A stretch of DNA of 64,000 bases from Paracoccaceae bacterium (lineage in GTDB: Bacteria > Pseudomonadota > Alphaproteobacteria > Rhodobacterales > Rhodobacteraceae): positions 1 to 64,000 of the forward strand of contig JAFWNM010000010.1 of NCBI GenBank assembly GCA_017510335.1, given 5' to 3'. A program made the translations under genes and the position numbers. Position 1 is the first letter of the stretch, and each line of letters starts with the position of its first letter. This document shows, piece after piece, positions 52,360 to 61,512 of the stretch. The notes under the pieces are model-generated. The model saw only the letters and a list, made by a program, of their open reading frames with translations, was not told the DNA's origin and did no database searches.

Positions 52360-53274
52360 ATGAGCAAACCGTTTCTAAGTGTCGAGCGCCTGACCCAATC
52401 TTTTCCTGATGGTGCAGGCGGAACCCTGACTGTGTTCGAGAATGCCAGCTTCGGCATTGAAAAGGGCGAATTTGTTTGCATCCTTGGCCATTCCGGTTGT
52501 GGGAAATCCACCATCATGAATGTGCTTGCGGGCCTTGCCGACCCCACATCAGGGGTGGTCAAGATGGACGGGGTGGCCGTATCCGGCCCCAGTCTGGACC
52601 GTGGCGTGGTGTTTCAGAACTATTCGCTTCTGCCGTGGCTGTCCGCGCTGAAGAACGTCACGTTCGGGGTCAAGGCGCGGTATCGTGACTGGTCGCGCGA
52701 GAAGGTCATCGCACATGCGACCCAGTATCTGGCCATGGTCGGGCTGGAAGGGGATGTGATCCACCGCAAGCCCAGCCAATTGTCGGGCGGCATGCGCCAG
52801 CGGGTGTCCATAGCGCGGGCCTTCGCCAACCAGCCCAAACTTTTGTTGCTGGACGAACCGTTCGGGGCATTGGACGCCCTGACGCGTGGCACCATTCAGG
52901 AAGAATTGCTGAAAATCTGGGGGCAGACCGAACAGACCGTGTTCATGATCACCCATGACATTGACGAAGCGATCCTGCTGGCGGACCGCATCTTGCTGAT
53001 GACAAATGGCCCGTTTGCGCGTGTCGCGGAATCTGTGGAAATTACCATTCCGCGCCCGCGCGTGCGCACCGAGATTGTCGAGCATCCGAATTACTACGCC
53101 ATTCGCAACCATCTGGTGCAGTTTCTGGGCAAACGATCGAAAGAACTGGCCGGCCAGGCCTCTGACGGGGAAAGCCAGTCGCCCCAATCCGTGCGCATAG
53201 ACCTGACCACCCCCCCGACCGAAGACCCGGAGCCTGCGCCCCGCCCCCCGCGGCTGCAGGCCGTGAATAGCTGA
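52360..53274 (+). CDS. NrtD/CynD-type ABC transporter ATP-binding protein
   Basis: This 304-residue ATPase has Walker A GHSGCGKSTIM, Q-loop VFQNYSLLPWL, signature LSGGMRQRVSIARA, Walker B LLLLDEPFGALD and switch MITHDIDEAILLADR. A Pro-rich tail of about 50 residues extends beyond the NBD. I start it at the ATG at 52360; the upstream part of the frame overlaps the permease gene. Confidence 0.91.
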   Translation: MSKPFLSVERLTQSFPDGAGGTLTVFENASFGIEKGEFVCILGHSGCGKSTIMNVLAGLADPTSGVVKMDGVAVSGPSLDRGVVFQNYSLLPWLSALKNVTFGVKARYRDWSREKVIAHATQYLAMVGLEGDVIHRKPSQLSGGMRQRVSIARAFANQPKLLLLDEPFGALDALTRGTIQEELLKIWGQTEQTVFMITHDIDEAILLADRILLMTNGPFARVAESVEITIPRPRVRTEIVEHPNYYAIRNHLVQFLGKRSKELAGQASDGESQSPQSVRIDLTTPPTEDPEPAPRPPRLQAVNS

Positions 53275-53307
53275 CATCCGGCCCCCAACAAGAAAGAGGA
53301 GACACCA

Positions 53308-53778
53308 ATGAAAGACCACATGATGGATACCGAGATGCTGACCAAAGAAGACGTGACCGCCCTGATCATTGCCGCGAAAAAGCGCAAGAAAATGAAATGG
53401 GAAGAAATTGGCACCGCTATCGGACTGTCGCCTGTCTTCACTCATTCCGCCGCGATGGGGATGAATTCCATGCCCGCCGACAAGGCCGCGGCCCTTGTTG
53501 CGCTTCTTGATCTGCCCCTTGAAGCAAAGGACGTGCTGGAAGACTATCCCACCAAGGTCTGGGAACAGGCAGTGCCCACAGACCCTTGCATCTACCGGCT
53601 TTATGAAATTGTGGGGGTGTATGGTCCCACAATGAAGGCCATCATTCAGGAAGAATTTGGCGATGGCATCATGTCCGCGATTGATTTTGACATGATCATC
53701 AGCCGCGTGCCCCACCCCAAAGGCGACCGCGTCAAGGTTGAAATGACAGGCAAGTTCCTGAAATACAACGACTGGTAA
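53308..53778 (+). CDS. cynS: Cyanate hydratase (cyanase)
   Basis: This 156-residue enzyme uses bicarbonate to decompose cyanate to ammonia and CO2, detoxifying it and supplying nitrogen. The catalytic Arg97, Glu100 and Ser123 are in IYRLYEIVGVYG and GIMSAIDFD, equal to Arg96, Glu99 and Ser122 of the E. coli enzyme. The N-terminal helix-turn-helix-like domain (WEEIGTAIGLSPVF) is intact. It is the last gene of the operon, 33 bp after the ATPase gene, and is followed by a strong hairpin. Confidence 0.96.
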   Translation: MKDHMMDTEMLTKEDVTALIIAAKKRKKMKWEEIGTAIGLSPVFTHSAAMGMNSMPADKAAALVALLDLPLEAKDVLEDYPTKVWEQAVPTDPCIYRLYEIVGVYGPTMKAIIQEEFGDGIMSAIDFDMIISRVPHPKGDRVKVEMTGKFLKYNDW

Positions 53779-53786
53779 GCGCAAAG

Positions 53787-53812
53787 TCCCGCACCGCGCC
53801 TGCGGTGCGGGA
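53787..53812 (+). terminator. Hairpin terminator after cynS
   Basis: TCCCGCACCGC (53787-53797) pairs perfectly with GCGGTGCGGGA (53802-53812) around GCCT, eight bases after the cynS stop. The stem is very stable but no T run follows. Confidence 0.7.
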
Positions 53813-53826
53813 ACAGGGTAGCATCA

Positions 53827-53852
53827 TCAGTGATGCGCCTCAGTGATGCGCC
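53827..53852. repeat. 13-bp tandem duplication
   Basis: TCAGTGATGCGCC occurs twice in direct succession (53827-53839 and 53840-53852). It overlaps the 3' end of the small leftward open frame and, because 13 is not a multiple of three, creates two TGA codons in different frames. It looks like a recent slippage event. Confidence 0.7.
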
Positions 53853-54027
53853 CCTGGCCAGCGGTTGAGCACAGAATGGCAAAATTGCGTGCCCGTTGCG
53901 GGTGTTGCTGAATAAGGTTCAGCAGCGCCTTTTTTCGTTGCGCATATTGGTATTTGGACTGTTCAACCCGCGCTTTGGGCCCGACAAACAATCGCATGCA
54001 TTCCCAAACCAGCATCAAGCCCGCCAT
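53827..54027 (-). CDS. Small hypothetical protein
   Basis: I do not recognise this 66-residue protein. It starts MAGLMLVWECMRLFVG and has a basic helical middle (SKYQYAQRKKALLNLIQQHPQRARNF), then AILCSTAGQGRITEAHH. I choose the ATG at 54027, which follows AAGGAATTGCAG with good spacing; the frame remains open to 54237, but the upstream part looks non-coding. Its end falls in a 13-bp tandem duplication that may have changed the last residues. It converges with cynS. Confidence 0.5.
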   Translation of the reverse strand: MAGLMLVWECMRLFVGPKARVEQSKYQYAQRKKALLNLIQQHPQRARNFAILCSTAGQGRITEAHH

Positions 54028-54431
54028 CTGCAATTCCTTTCGGGCGTTGCTGGGTCTTGCCCGTCCGCGCATTTGACCCAAGACCGAACGACACTGCCAT
54101 CGGGGCCAAAACGCGGGCGCGGGCAGCATAAACAGGACCCCGTTTTGGGGTTCAGCTTTCCACAAAGCGACACGACAAGCCCCTGCCACGCAGCGCAAAA
54201 CAGGGCTTTCCGGCCAGGGCAATGCGCGTTCACGCACCGACCAACCCCACCCGCATGCGTTTGCTAAACCGAAGACCCCTTTTGGTTAAAAAAAGCTTGC
54301 GGGACGCGAGGATTCGGGTGATCCTGATACGCAGTGGCAAGTCTATTTTAATGCTGCATAGAATTTTGCCACACAAGCCGAGAGATTTTTCTACTCTTCT
54401 TCGTTATTTTATTTTGATTAAGGAATTTCCC
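54028..54431. other. Intergenic leader of the large surface protein gene
   Basis: This gap of about 400 bp holds no gene I can support. The left half is G+C-rich. The right half, from about 54270, turns T/A-rich (GGTTAAAAAAAGC; the T-rich tract 54385-54420) and should hold the promoter of the 996-residue protein. No repeat or operator was identified. Confidence 0.4.
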
Positions 54432-57422
54432 ATGTCTATTTCCCGTAGCGGCACGTTCAACGAAAACCCCGGTGCCGGGGAATGGGCCTATGGTGTCAAC
54501 GGCACCGGGTCGCTGACGGTTAATGAGGGCAGTGTCCTGACAATGTTCTCATCCTCCGGGGGGGGGCCTTATGTGCGGGTTGGTCGCTTTGCCAATGGCG
54601 ACGGCACCATGACGATCACCGGCACCGGCAGCACGGTCCAGATCAATTCAGCCAGCAGCATCGATAATCGTGACGGCGCAGGGTTGCAGATCGGGCGCGA
54701 TGGCGCAGTGGGCGTGGTGAATGTGCTCGATGGTGCAGCGCTGCGAATAATTGACCCTGTCACGGAATTCGTCAGCGGCTCCGGGGATGAATACCTGTAT
54801 GTCGGGCGTGGCCTTGACGGGAACGGCACCCTGAATGTGCAAGCCAGCGAGGTTGAGGTCAGGGGCAATGGCGCTGCGCTTTTCGTCGGAGAAGACGGCG
54901 CAACCGGCACCCTGAACGTGTCGCAGGCGTCCCAGATCCATATCACGAACAGTGTGCCGGAACTGACCAGAAGTGCAAACCTGACTGTAGGGCGCGCAAA
55001 TTCCACCGGAACAGCGACAGTCGACAATTCAGCCATCATTTTGGAAAACCACGGACGGGGTGAAGCGTATCTGGCGGTCGGCCGGTTTGGCACGGGCACC
55101 ATGACGGTTACAGGCACCGGCGCCGCCGATCACGGGGTTTTCCTGCATGGCGGAAGTGACGACTACGCCTTCGCCGATATCGGGCGTGGCGTAGGGGGCA
55201 ATGGCGCAGTGACGGTGACCAATGCCACCTTGCGGTTGCAAAACGATGGTGTCGGGTTCGACGGCGCCACCTATGGCACAGGTGGGGACGCGGAACTGAT
55301 AATCGGGCGCGCGGGCGGCACAGGCCACCTGACGCTGAATACTGACGCCAAGCTGGAGATGAACGCCAGCACTGACAGCTTGCTTCTTGTCGGCTACGGG
55401 GGCGATGGCACCCTGACGGCAAATCACGCCAGCATCGATCTTGTCGCAGGGGACCGTGCGGCGATTATGGTTGGCCATACTGCGGATAGCACCGCAGCGG
55501 CCAGTTTCACCGATGGCAGCACAATCAGCCTGGATGGGGCCAGGGCAGGTTTGATTGTCGGTTGGGGAAACGGAAATGCCCAAAGCAACGTCACACTTGA
55601 CGCGTCAAGCCTGACAATAGCTGCAACTCAGGCGGCGGCGATCACCATCGGAACACCCCCGCCGACCGAAACCGAAGTCACAGGTCCGGGCACAGGCACA
55701 ATGGCCTTGACCAACAACGCCAGCGTGACGCTGGACGGATCAAGCGGTCAGGCCGGGCTTTTCGTTGGCGGCAGCGCCGGGGGGTCGGGCGCGCTGAATA
55801 TTGTTGGCGGGTCTTCGCTCACCCTGTCAGGGGCCACGACAATTGCCGAAATCGGCACGAATGGCGGCACCGGCGCGGTGAGCGTCGGGCAAGGCAGTCA
55901 GATTGTCGGGTTTGACACTGCCGAAATCGGATCAGTTGGCGGGTCGGGGCGGGTTGCCCTGCAAGACGGCGGAACCTTTGGCGGTGCAGGTTCGGTGACA
56001 ACCCTGCATCAAAACGGGGTTCTGGAAGCGGGCACTGGTTCGGTCGGCGGTGATCTGGTGATGGATGGCGGCACGGTTGACATGGGGTCGCTGGGTCTGT
56101 CGCGCCTGGACGTGATGGGCAATGCCAATCTGGGTGCCGGGCGCGTGCGGCTGGATATCGGCGCGTCGACGAATGACAGCATCGACATTGCAGGCAGTGC
56201 CACAGTTGGGACGGGCACCGCTGGCGACACGGAATTCATGGTTAATCTGATCGAAGGCCGCATTCTGGCCGCAGGGCAGACAGTCGATCTGTTGCATGCG
56301 ACAGGGGGACTTACTGTAAGTGATGTCGGGCAGTTGGCGGCCGGGGTCGGCGGGGCAAATGCCGGGTTTTCCTGGGTCTTCGGGGTGCAGGCATCCCATG
56401 CAGACCGCCTGGCGCTGACGGCGTTGACAGCATCTGACAGCGCGGCGGGAACAGGCGGCACGCTGGAATTGGCGGGCGGTACGGCGGCCGTCGCAGTCTG
56501 GGATAGCAGCACAGCCCATTGGGTGATCGAAGGCGGCGACTGGGTAGCAGGCATCGCAACAAACCTTGACGTCATGTCAGGCACCGCATTCGGGGACCGG
56601 ATCGACGCAAGGGGGCTTTCCAGCGCGATCCGCATCAATGGCGGCGCGGGCAACGATACCTTCTATGGCGGCAGCGGTGATGACATCATCATGGGCGGCG
56701 GCGGGCAGGACATTGCCATTTATGGCGCTGCGCGCGCGCAGTATGACATTCATACTGATCGCGCCACCGGGGTAACAACTGTCACAGACCTGCGCAATGC
56801 CGGCACAACCCCAGATCACGGTGGAACCGACACCCTGACCCGCGTGGAGCTGCTGCGTTTCGCAGATATAGACGTTTCGCTTACTGTCGATACAACGATT
56901 GCGATTGCCGGTCGCCCCGGCACGGGAATGACGGGTGTGACGTTACACGCGACCCTAGCCGATGGGTCCGTTGAGGCAGTGGGAAATACCGGAGAAGATG
57001 GCCAAGTCCTGTTTTCGACTGCCGCAGCCGGTGACATCCGGATCACGGGCGCGAAACCGTATGACCCCGCCACAGATGGCACGATCACGGCAAGAGATGC
57101 GCTGGATGTGCTGCGCCTTGCTGTCGGGCTGTCGCCAAGCTGGGGTTCGGCCGCCCCGCTGGATTTTATTGCCGCAGACATCAATCAAGATGGCCAGATC
57201 ACTGCCGCCGATGCGCTGGATGTGCTGCGCGCAGCCGTCGGGCTGCAAAGCCCCAACCAGCCACGCTGGTTCTTCATTGACAGTGACACTGACCTGTCGG
57301 CCATAAGCCGCAGCAACACATCTGTTGAAGAAGGGGTTCTTTTCAACCCGATCAACGCCGATATATCCGGCCTGAGCATGACAGGCATTTTGCTGGGCAA
57401 TATGCAGGAATTCCTGCAATGA
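54432..57422 (+). CDS. Large beta-helix/RTX/dockerin-like surface protein
   Basis: This 996-residue acidic, Gly/Thr/Asn-rich protein has four parts. Residues 1-690 form at least a dozen imperfect repeats of about 25-35 residues of the kind VGRxxxGxGTLTV(T/N)xxS, typical of a parallel beta-helix. About 730-770 has RTX-type calcium motifs (GGAGNDTFYGGSGDDIIMGG). A short Ig-like segment follows (GTGMTGVTLHATLADG). About 880-935 has two dockerin-like calcium loops and helices (DGTITARDALDVLRLAVGL, DINQDGQITAADALDVLRAA). No signal peptide or autotransporter barrel is seen, so type I secretion is likely. I start it at the ATG at 54432 after AAGGAA. It is a probable adhesin or matrix protein; no secretion genes are nearby. 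Confidence 0.8.
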   Translation: MSISRSGTFNENPGAGEWAYGVNGTGSLTVNEGSVLTMFSSSGGGPYVRVGRFANGDGTMTITGTGSTVQINSASSIDNRDGAGLQIGRDGAVGVVNVLDGAALRIIDPVTEFVSGSGDEYLYVGRGLDGNGTLNVQASEVEVRGNGAALFVGEDGATGTLNVSQASQIHITNSVPELTRSANLTVGRANSTGTATVDNSAIILENHGRGEAYLAVGRFGTGTMTVTGTGAADHGVFLHGGSDDYAFADIGRGVGGNGAVTVTNATLRLQNDGVGFDGATYGTGGDAELIIGRAGGTGHLTLNTDAKLEMNASTDSLLLVGYGGDGTLTANHASIDLVAGDRAAIMVGHTADSTAAASFTDGSTISLDGARAGLIVGWGNGNAQSNVTLDASSLTIAATQAAAITIGTPPPTETEVTGPGTGTMALTNNASVTLDGSSGQAGLFVGGSAGGSGALNIVGGSSLTLSGATTIAEIGTNGGTGAVSVGQGSQIVGFDTAEIGSVGGSGRVALQDGGTFGGAGSVTTLHQNGVLEAGTGSVGGDLVMDGGTVDMGSLGLSRLDVMGNANLGAGRVRLDIGASTNDSIDIAGSATVGTGTAGDTEFMVNLIEGRILAAGQTVDLLHATGGLTVSDVGQLAAGVGGANAGFSWVFGVQASHADRLALTALTASDSAAGTGGTLELAGGTAAVAVWDSSTAHWVIEGGDWVAGIATNLDVMSGTAFGDRIDARGLSSAIRINGGAGNDTFYGGSGDDIIMGGGGQDIAIYGAARAQYDIHTDRATGVTTVTDLRNAGTTPDHGGTDTLTRVELLRFADIDVSLTVDTTIAIAGRPGTGMTGVTLHATLADGSVEAVGNTGEDGQVLFSTAAAGDIRITGAKPYDPATDGTITARDALDVLRLAVGLSPSWGSAAPLDFIAADINQDGQITAADALDVLRAAVGLQSPNQPRWFFIDSDTDLSAISRSNTSVEEGVLFNPINADISGLSMTGILLGNMQEFLQ

Positions 57423-57447
57423 CCCGGCCATGCAAAACGTCCGGGGC

Positions 57448-57579
57448 GGCGCTTTTGCCATAGAGCATGTTGTTCAATAGTGGGAACGGGTTTTGAGCTT
57501 CTTGAACATTAAAAATCATTAAGTCAGAGCATGTCGCGTGAAGACGAATGAACGCGACATGCTCTATGGCAAAAGCGCC
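57448..57579 (-). repeat. Dispersed ~104-bp repeat, copy 3, with 23-bp terminal inverted repeats
   Basis: The core 57462-57565 is the reverse complement of copies 1 and 2. Here the inverted repeat extends further: 57448-57470 (starting GGCGCTTTTGCCATAGAGCA) is an exact reverse complement of 57557-57579. The extra 14 bp on each side are not shared with the other copies. The element lies in the gap between the surface protein gene and the AlgX-like gene and could end both convergent transcripts. Confidence 0.8.
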
Positions 57580-57674
57580 ACAAGAAGCACGACCTGAGCG
57601 TATCAGCCCTTCACTGGCCTGCCAGCGCTGGAAGACCCCGATGCTGGCCCAGGAATGGACACACCAAACAGCCC

Positions 57675-59054
57675 TTACAATTGTGAACTGCAGGCGGATG
57701 CATGCATCTGAACAGGAGTGGTCAGATCGGGGGCGCGTATGCGCAGCTTCACGGGGTTCTGGGTATCGCTAAAGGGCGCGGCAAGCGGATCGGACAGAAA
57801 CAATCGCCATGTCTGAGGGCGACGGTCTTCAGCTACACGATCATTTCGCCTTAATTCATATGTGAATCTAGTGTCATCAGCGTATGTCGCTTCGATCTGG
57901 ATCACTCCTGTTTTCATATCAGGAATAGAAAGTTCAAGTAAATCCTGCAAAAATAAACCACTAAATTCTATATCCCCCCATTCGTTATCGAGGGCACTTT
58001 GCGCGTTTAGGGTGAAAGGTCCGGGACTGCATGCCGACAAGGCCGCACCATAGATTTGGCTTAAGGAGGAACGCGACAGTGCCCTGAATTGATAATGCGG
58101 CAATTCCCAAATTAACATACTTGTGGCTTCTCGTTCACTTTTTAAGAAAAGGTAAGATTCAATTGAAGACGTTTGACTTCCGCCACCAACTCCGAAATTG
58201 CTTACCGAGTATCTAGTACTGAACGCTAGGCTGTCACCTGCTCGGAACACGTCAGTCCCACCACCGTTAGAAAAACTGGTGCCAACCAAAACTACCCGAT
58301 CTGAATTAACTTCAGAATCAGAAAAAAGAATGTCGGCAAGATCAGTGGATGCCGTCTCCGATCGTTCGAATATCGGCGCTTCGAAAAGTATCGAAGATGG
58401 GTCAGCGTTACAAACAGACGCTATCACCCTATTATAAGCGCCAACCTGACTTACTTCGTCAAACCCAACAAGATCATATTGTGTATCGCCTAATGCGATG
58501 CCGTTTTCTTCAAGTAAGTTTGCTAGCGCTGTAAACGCAGTCAATGCACCAGATGGCGACCAATGATTGTCGCCAGAAAGAAAAAAATCGTTTCGGATTT
58601 CGGAATTATTACGCACAATTACTCCAAGGTCAGGTGCGAAAATTCCATTTCTTTTAAGATTATTAATGGCTTCTGAGAAGTTATTAAAAGCACTCTGTAT
58701 CGAATATGGTGCCGGAGTCGGCATCATTGTATCAAAGCTGTCTTGTTCAAGCGCAAATGACCGTGATGGAGGTATTACAAGTGCAAGAACACCCTCACGT
58801 TCCATAATATTCTCATTTAATAGCTTTAGAATTTCCAGTGCGTCATTCTGTAGTGCATAATCCGTTTGCAGATCAAGTTTAGTGATCACAAATCCGCTCT
58901 CTGTATCAATATGGAATGGAGCTTGATCCGAGAACAAAGCATACGCCTCTGGATCCGCCATGGCATCGCAGTAAAGCGGCACGTCTTGTGCGGCAGCGAA
59001 GGACACGGGCGCGGCACTTAGGAGCAGCGCTGTGCAAGTATAACGCAAATTCAT
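57675..59054 (-). CDS. AlgX/AlgJ-like SGNH O-acetyltransferase, AT-rich
   Basis: This exported protein of 459 residues has a signal peptide ending near FAAAQ and an SGNH-type acyltransferase domain like that of AlgX/AlgJ. The catalytic Asp162 and His164 are in GDNHWSPSGA and Ser260 in LVGTSFSNGGG. The C-terminal 120 residues may be a carbohydrate-binding part, as in AlgX. It would move acetyl groups from AlgI to a polysaccharide in the periplasm. Its base composition is clearly lower in G+C than its neighbours (25 of 60 at 58681-58740), suggesting acquisition by transfer. The start overlaps the upstream gene. Confidence 0.8.
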   Translation of the reverse strand: MNLRYTCTALLLSAAPVSFAAAQDVPLYCDAMADPEAYALFSDQAPFHIDTESGFVITKLDLQTDYALQNDALEILKLLNENIMEREGVLALVIPPSRSFALEQDSFDTMMPTPAPYSIQSAFNNFSEAINNLKRNGIFAPDLGVIVRNNSEIRNDFFLSGDNHWSPSGALTAFTALANLLEENGIALGDTQYDLVGFDEVSQVGAYNRVIASVCNADPSSILFEAPIFERSETASTDLADILFSDSEVNSDRVVLVGTSFSNGGGTDVFRAGDSLAFSTRYSVSNFGVGGGSQTSSIESYLFLKSEREATSMLIWELPHYQFRALSRSSLSQIYGAALSACSPGPFTLNAQSALDNEWGDIEFSGLFLQDLLELSIPDMKTGVIQIEATYADDTRFTYELRRNDRVAEDRRPQTWRLFLSDPLAAPFSDTQNPVKLRIRAPDLTTPVQMHASACSSQL

Positions 59055-60106
59055 TCTTCCAACCTTTTCAGTGTGCTGAGGGTCAAATACCGCTCGGGGA
59101 TTTCCCAGATCACCAGATCCGGCGCGCTTGTTGTCAGGTCGGCATCCTGCAGCCAGCGTTCCATGGGGGCAAAGGGGCCGCGCCCTTCTTGCGCAACATT
59201 CAGGATGTCGGCACTGAAGGATGTTTTAAGAAATCCCTCGAAATTCCAGGCCGGGTTGGCAGAATAGCTGCTTCCCACCAGAACAACAGGGATTTGCTGT
59301 TCCCCAAAAAGCGACTGGAAATCGCCTGCAACTGCCCCTGACACCGTAGAATAAGTGGTAATATCTTCAGGATGGGGACCAACCAGCGGGGCAAAAGGCC
59401 CGGTATTTGCGAACCGCATCAGGTCACCTGTATGCGGTTCAGTTCCGGTGGCAAGGGTCACAAACTCGCTTGGGGCGCTGATGGGGCCATCAACCAGAAA
59501 GGCAAGATGATAGGCTGCGGCGCGCGCGCCTTCTGGCGTCCAATGCGTATCAGTCCGCAGAAACGGGGTGTCCCCCTCCTCCAGAAGCGCCGACAAAGCG
59601 GGCCGCAGGTCGGGGGCAACGACACCGCCCCCTTGCAGCGCACCAAGCGCGGCGTCATAGCGCCCGCCAATGGCCGGACCACGGTCCGGGTGCGGCAAAT
59701 ATGCAGACATGATGCGCGCCTTGTCGGGGATCAACGCAACCACAAGCGCCACCTCTTGCGCGCGCAGGGCCGTTTCCACATCAAGGATGCGCGCAATCTG
59801 CGCATTGAACTGCGCGTCGAAATCGGGATGGGTCTCAAACTCCTCGGTGGTGAACAGCCACTCCCCTTCGCCGGCCAGCGCCCCGTCCGACATCTGGCCA
59901 AAGACACCGAAAAGGAATGCCGACCACGCGTGAATGGCACCATCCCGGATGACCACTGCTTCGTCGAAGGCGGCCTCCAGCGCGGGCTGGATTACCCCGT
60001 CCGTCACTGGACCATCAAACGCAGCGCGCCACGGCGTCACGGCCGATGTCACGGTTCCGATGCAGCCGATTGTCACCATGATTGCCAGACCTGATGCTTT
60101 TTCCAT
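59051..60106 (-). CDS. AlgX/AlgJ-like SGNH O-acetyltransferase, second
   Basis: This 351-residue protein has an N-terminal hydrophobic segment that is a signal or anchor (SGLAIMVTIGCIGTVTSAV). The SGNH catalytic pair is in RTDTHWTPEGA (D186, H188) and the Ser in LVGSSYSANPAW (S280). It has normal G+C, unlike its paralogue just downstream. I start it at the ATG at 60106; a TTG at 60109 is also in frame. It lies 11 bp after the AlgI-like gene and is translationally coupled to the next gene. Confidence 0.82.
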   Translation of the reverse strand: MEKASGLAIMVTIGCIGTVTSAVTPWRAAFDGPVTDGVIQPALEAAFDEAVVIRDGAIHAWSAFLFGVFGQMSDGALAGEGEWLFTTEEFETHPDFDAQFNAQIARILDVETALRAQEVALVVALIPDKARIMSAYLPHPDRGPAIGGRYDAALGALQGGGVVAPDLRPALSALLEEGDTPFLRTDTHWTPEGARAAAYHLAFLVDGPISAPSEFVTLATGTEPHTGDLMRFANTGPFAPLVGPHPEDITTYSTVSGAVAGDFQSLFGEQQIPVVLVGSSYSANPAWNFEGFLKTSFSADILNVAQEGRGPFAPMERWLQDADLTTSAPDLVIWEIPERYLTLSTLKRLEE

Positions 60107-60117
60107 CAACCCGCGTC

Positions 60118-61512
60118 CTAAAACTGAAAATAAAGAAAAGGGCTGTCAGATTGCGCTGTAAGCCGACTGATGGACAAGACTGCAAGCATCAGCATTACGG
60201 TTGAACGCAACGCCGGACCAGGGCGCACGTCACGGCCACGCGACAGCAACGGGAAGAAGCTTATGCCAAGGCCGATAGCCAGCATCAGCACTTCGCTGGG
60301 GGCAATCTGCCAGGCAATTTCCGGGCGGATGGACAACCCGTTCAGACCGATCATTCCCGCATACATGTCCAGCGCGGCACCGACACTGGTTGCGCGGAAC
60401 ATCACCCAACCGATCACGACAAACGTGAATGTCAGCGGCAAGGCGATCAGCGGTGGCCAGACCTGCCGCTTCTTTACACCCATGGCCCGTTCCAGCGCCA
60501 TCAACCCGCCATGCCATGCCCCCCATAACAGGAATGTCCAGTTCGCACCGTGCCAGAACCCGCCCAACACCATTGTGACGATCAGGTTGACATAGGTGCG
60601 CACCCGGCCTTTTCTGTTGCCGCCCAGCGGAAGATACAGATAGTCCCGAAGCCATGTCGACAGGCTGATATGCCAACGCCGCCAGAATTCGGTGATGGAC
60701 CGACTGACATATGGCGCATTGAAGTTTTCAATAAAGCGAAACCCGATCATCAGACCAATGCCGATTGCCATCGCGGAATACCCGGCAAAGTCAAAGAACA
60801 ATTGCACTGTATAGGCAAGAGCGCCCAGCCAGCTTTCAGCCAGTGTCGGGTCGGTCAAGGCAAATATGCGATCAGCAAGTGGCGCGACGCTGTCTGCCAC
60901 AAGCACCTTCATCGCCAGCCCCAGCACAAAACGGTAGACACCTGCCGCGAACAGTTCCAGCGAATGGGTGCGCGAAACGAACTGCGCTGCCAAATCCTTG
61001 TAGCGCAGCACCGGACCCGCAATTAGCTGCGGAAAAAGCGAACTGAAGGCCAGAAAATCAATGATATTCCGCGCAGGGGGCGCATCACGACGGTATATAT
61101 CGATGACATAGCTGATCGACTGGAATGTATGAAAGGAAATTCCGATGGGCAGCAAAACATCAATTACATGGATCTCCCGGCCCATGAACATTTCTGACAT
61201 CGCGGAAATATTGGTCATCAGAAAAGTTGTGTATTTGAAATATGCAAGTGCCGCCAGATCGAACCCGACCCCCACACCCACAGCCCAGCGGCGCACCCGT
61301 TCATCCGTCGACCAAACGGTGACCTGGGCCGCAAAGTAGCTGACCAGCGACATACCGAATATGACAAGCAGGTATTCGTAGCGCCACCAGCCATAAAACC
61401 CATAGCTGAAACACAATATAAGAAGGGATCGGAACCGAAGTGGCGTAAGGTAATAGCAGGCAAGAAACAGAGGAAGAAAAAGGAAAACAAACAAGCTGGT
61501 CGAGAAAATCAA
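60118..61512 (-). CDS. MBOAT family O-acyltransferase, AlgI-like
   Basis: This 464-residue polytopic membrane O-acyltransferase starts MIFSTSLFVFLFLPLFLACYY. The active-site His is in GGFWHGANWTFLLWGAWHG, and PIGISFHTFQSISYVIDIYR is a strong AlgI/DltB-family marker. It passes acetyl groups across the inner membrane to the periplasmic AlgX-like enzymes. It overlaps the AlgF-like gene by four bases. Confidence 0.93.
   Translation of the reverse strand: MIFSTSLFVFLFLPLFLACYYLTPLRFRSLLILCFSYGFYGWWRYEYLLVIFGMSLVSYFAAQVTVWSTDERVRRWAVGVGVGFDLAALAYFKYTTFLMTNISAMSEMFMGREIHVIDVLLPIGISFHTFQSISYVIDIYRRDAPPARNIIDFLAFSSLFPQLIAGPVLRYKDLAAQFVSRTHSLELFAAGVYRFVLGLAMKVLVADSVAPLADRIFALTDPTLAESWLGALAYTVQLFFDFAGYSAMAIGIGLMIGFRFIENFNAPYVSRSITEFWRRWHISLSTWLRDYLYLPLGGNRKGRVRTYVNLIVTMVLGGFWHGANWTFLLWGAWHGGLMALERAMGVKKRQVWPPLIALPLTFTFVVIGWVMFRATSVGAALDMYAGMIGLNGLSIRPEIAWQIAPSEVLMLAIGLGISFFPLLSRGRDVRPGPALRSTVMLMLAVLSISRLTAQSDSPFLYFQF

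Noticed and set aside
57548-57772. Rightward 74-residue open frame
   Set aside because: It begins inside repeat copy 3 and overlaps the AlgX-like 3' end. I considered a transposase remnant but saw no transposase motif.
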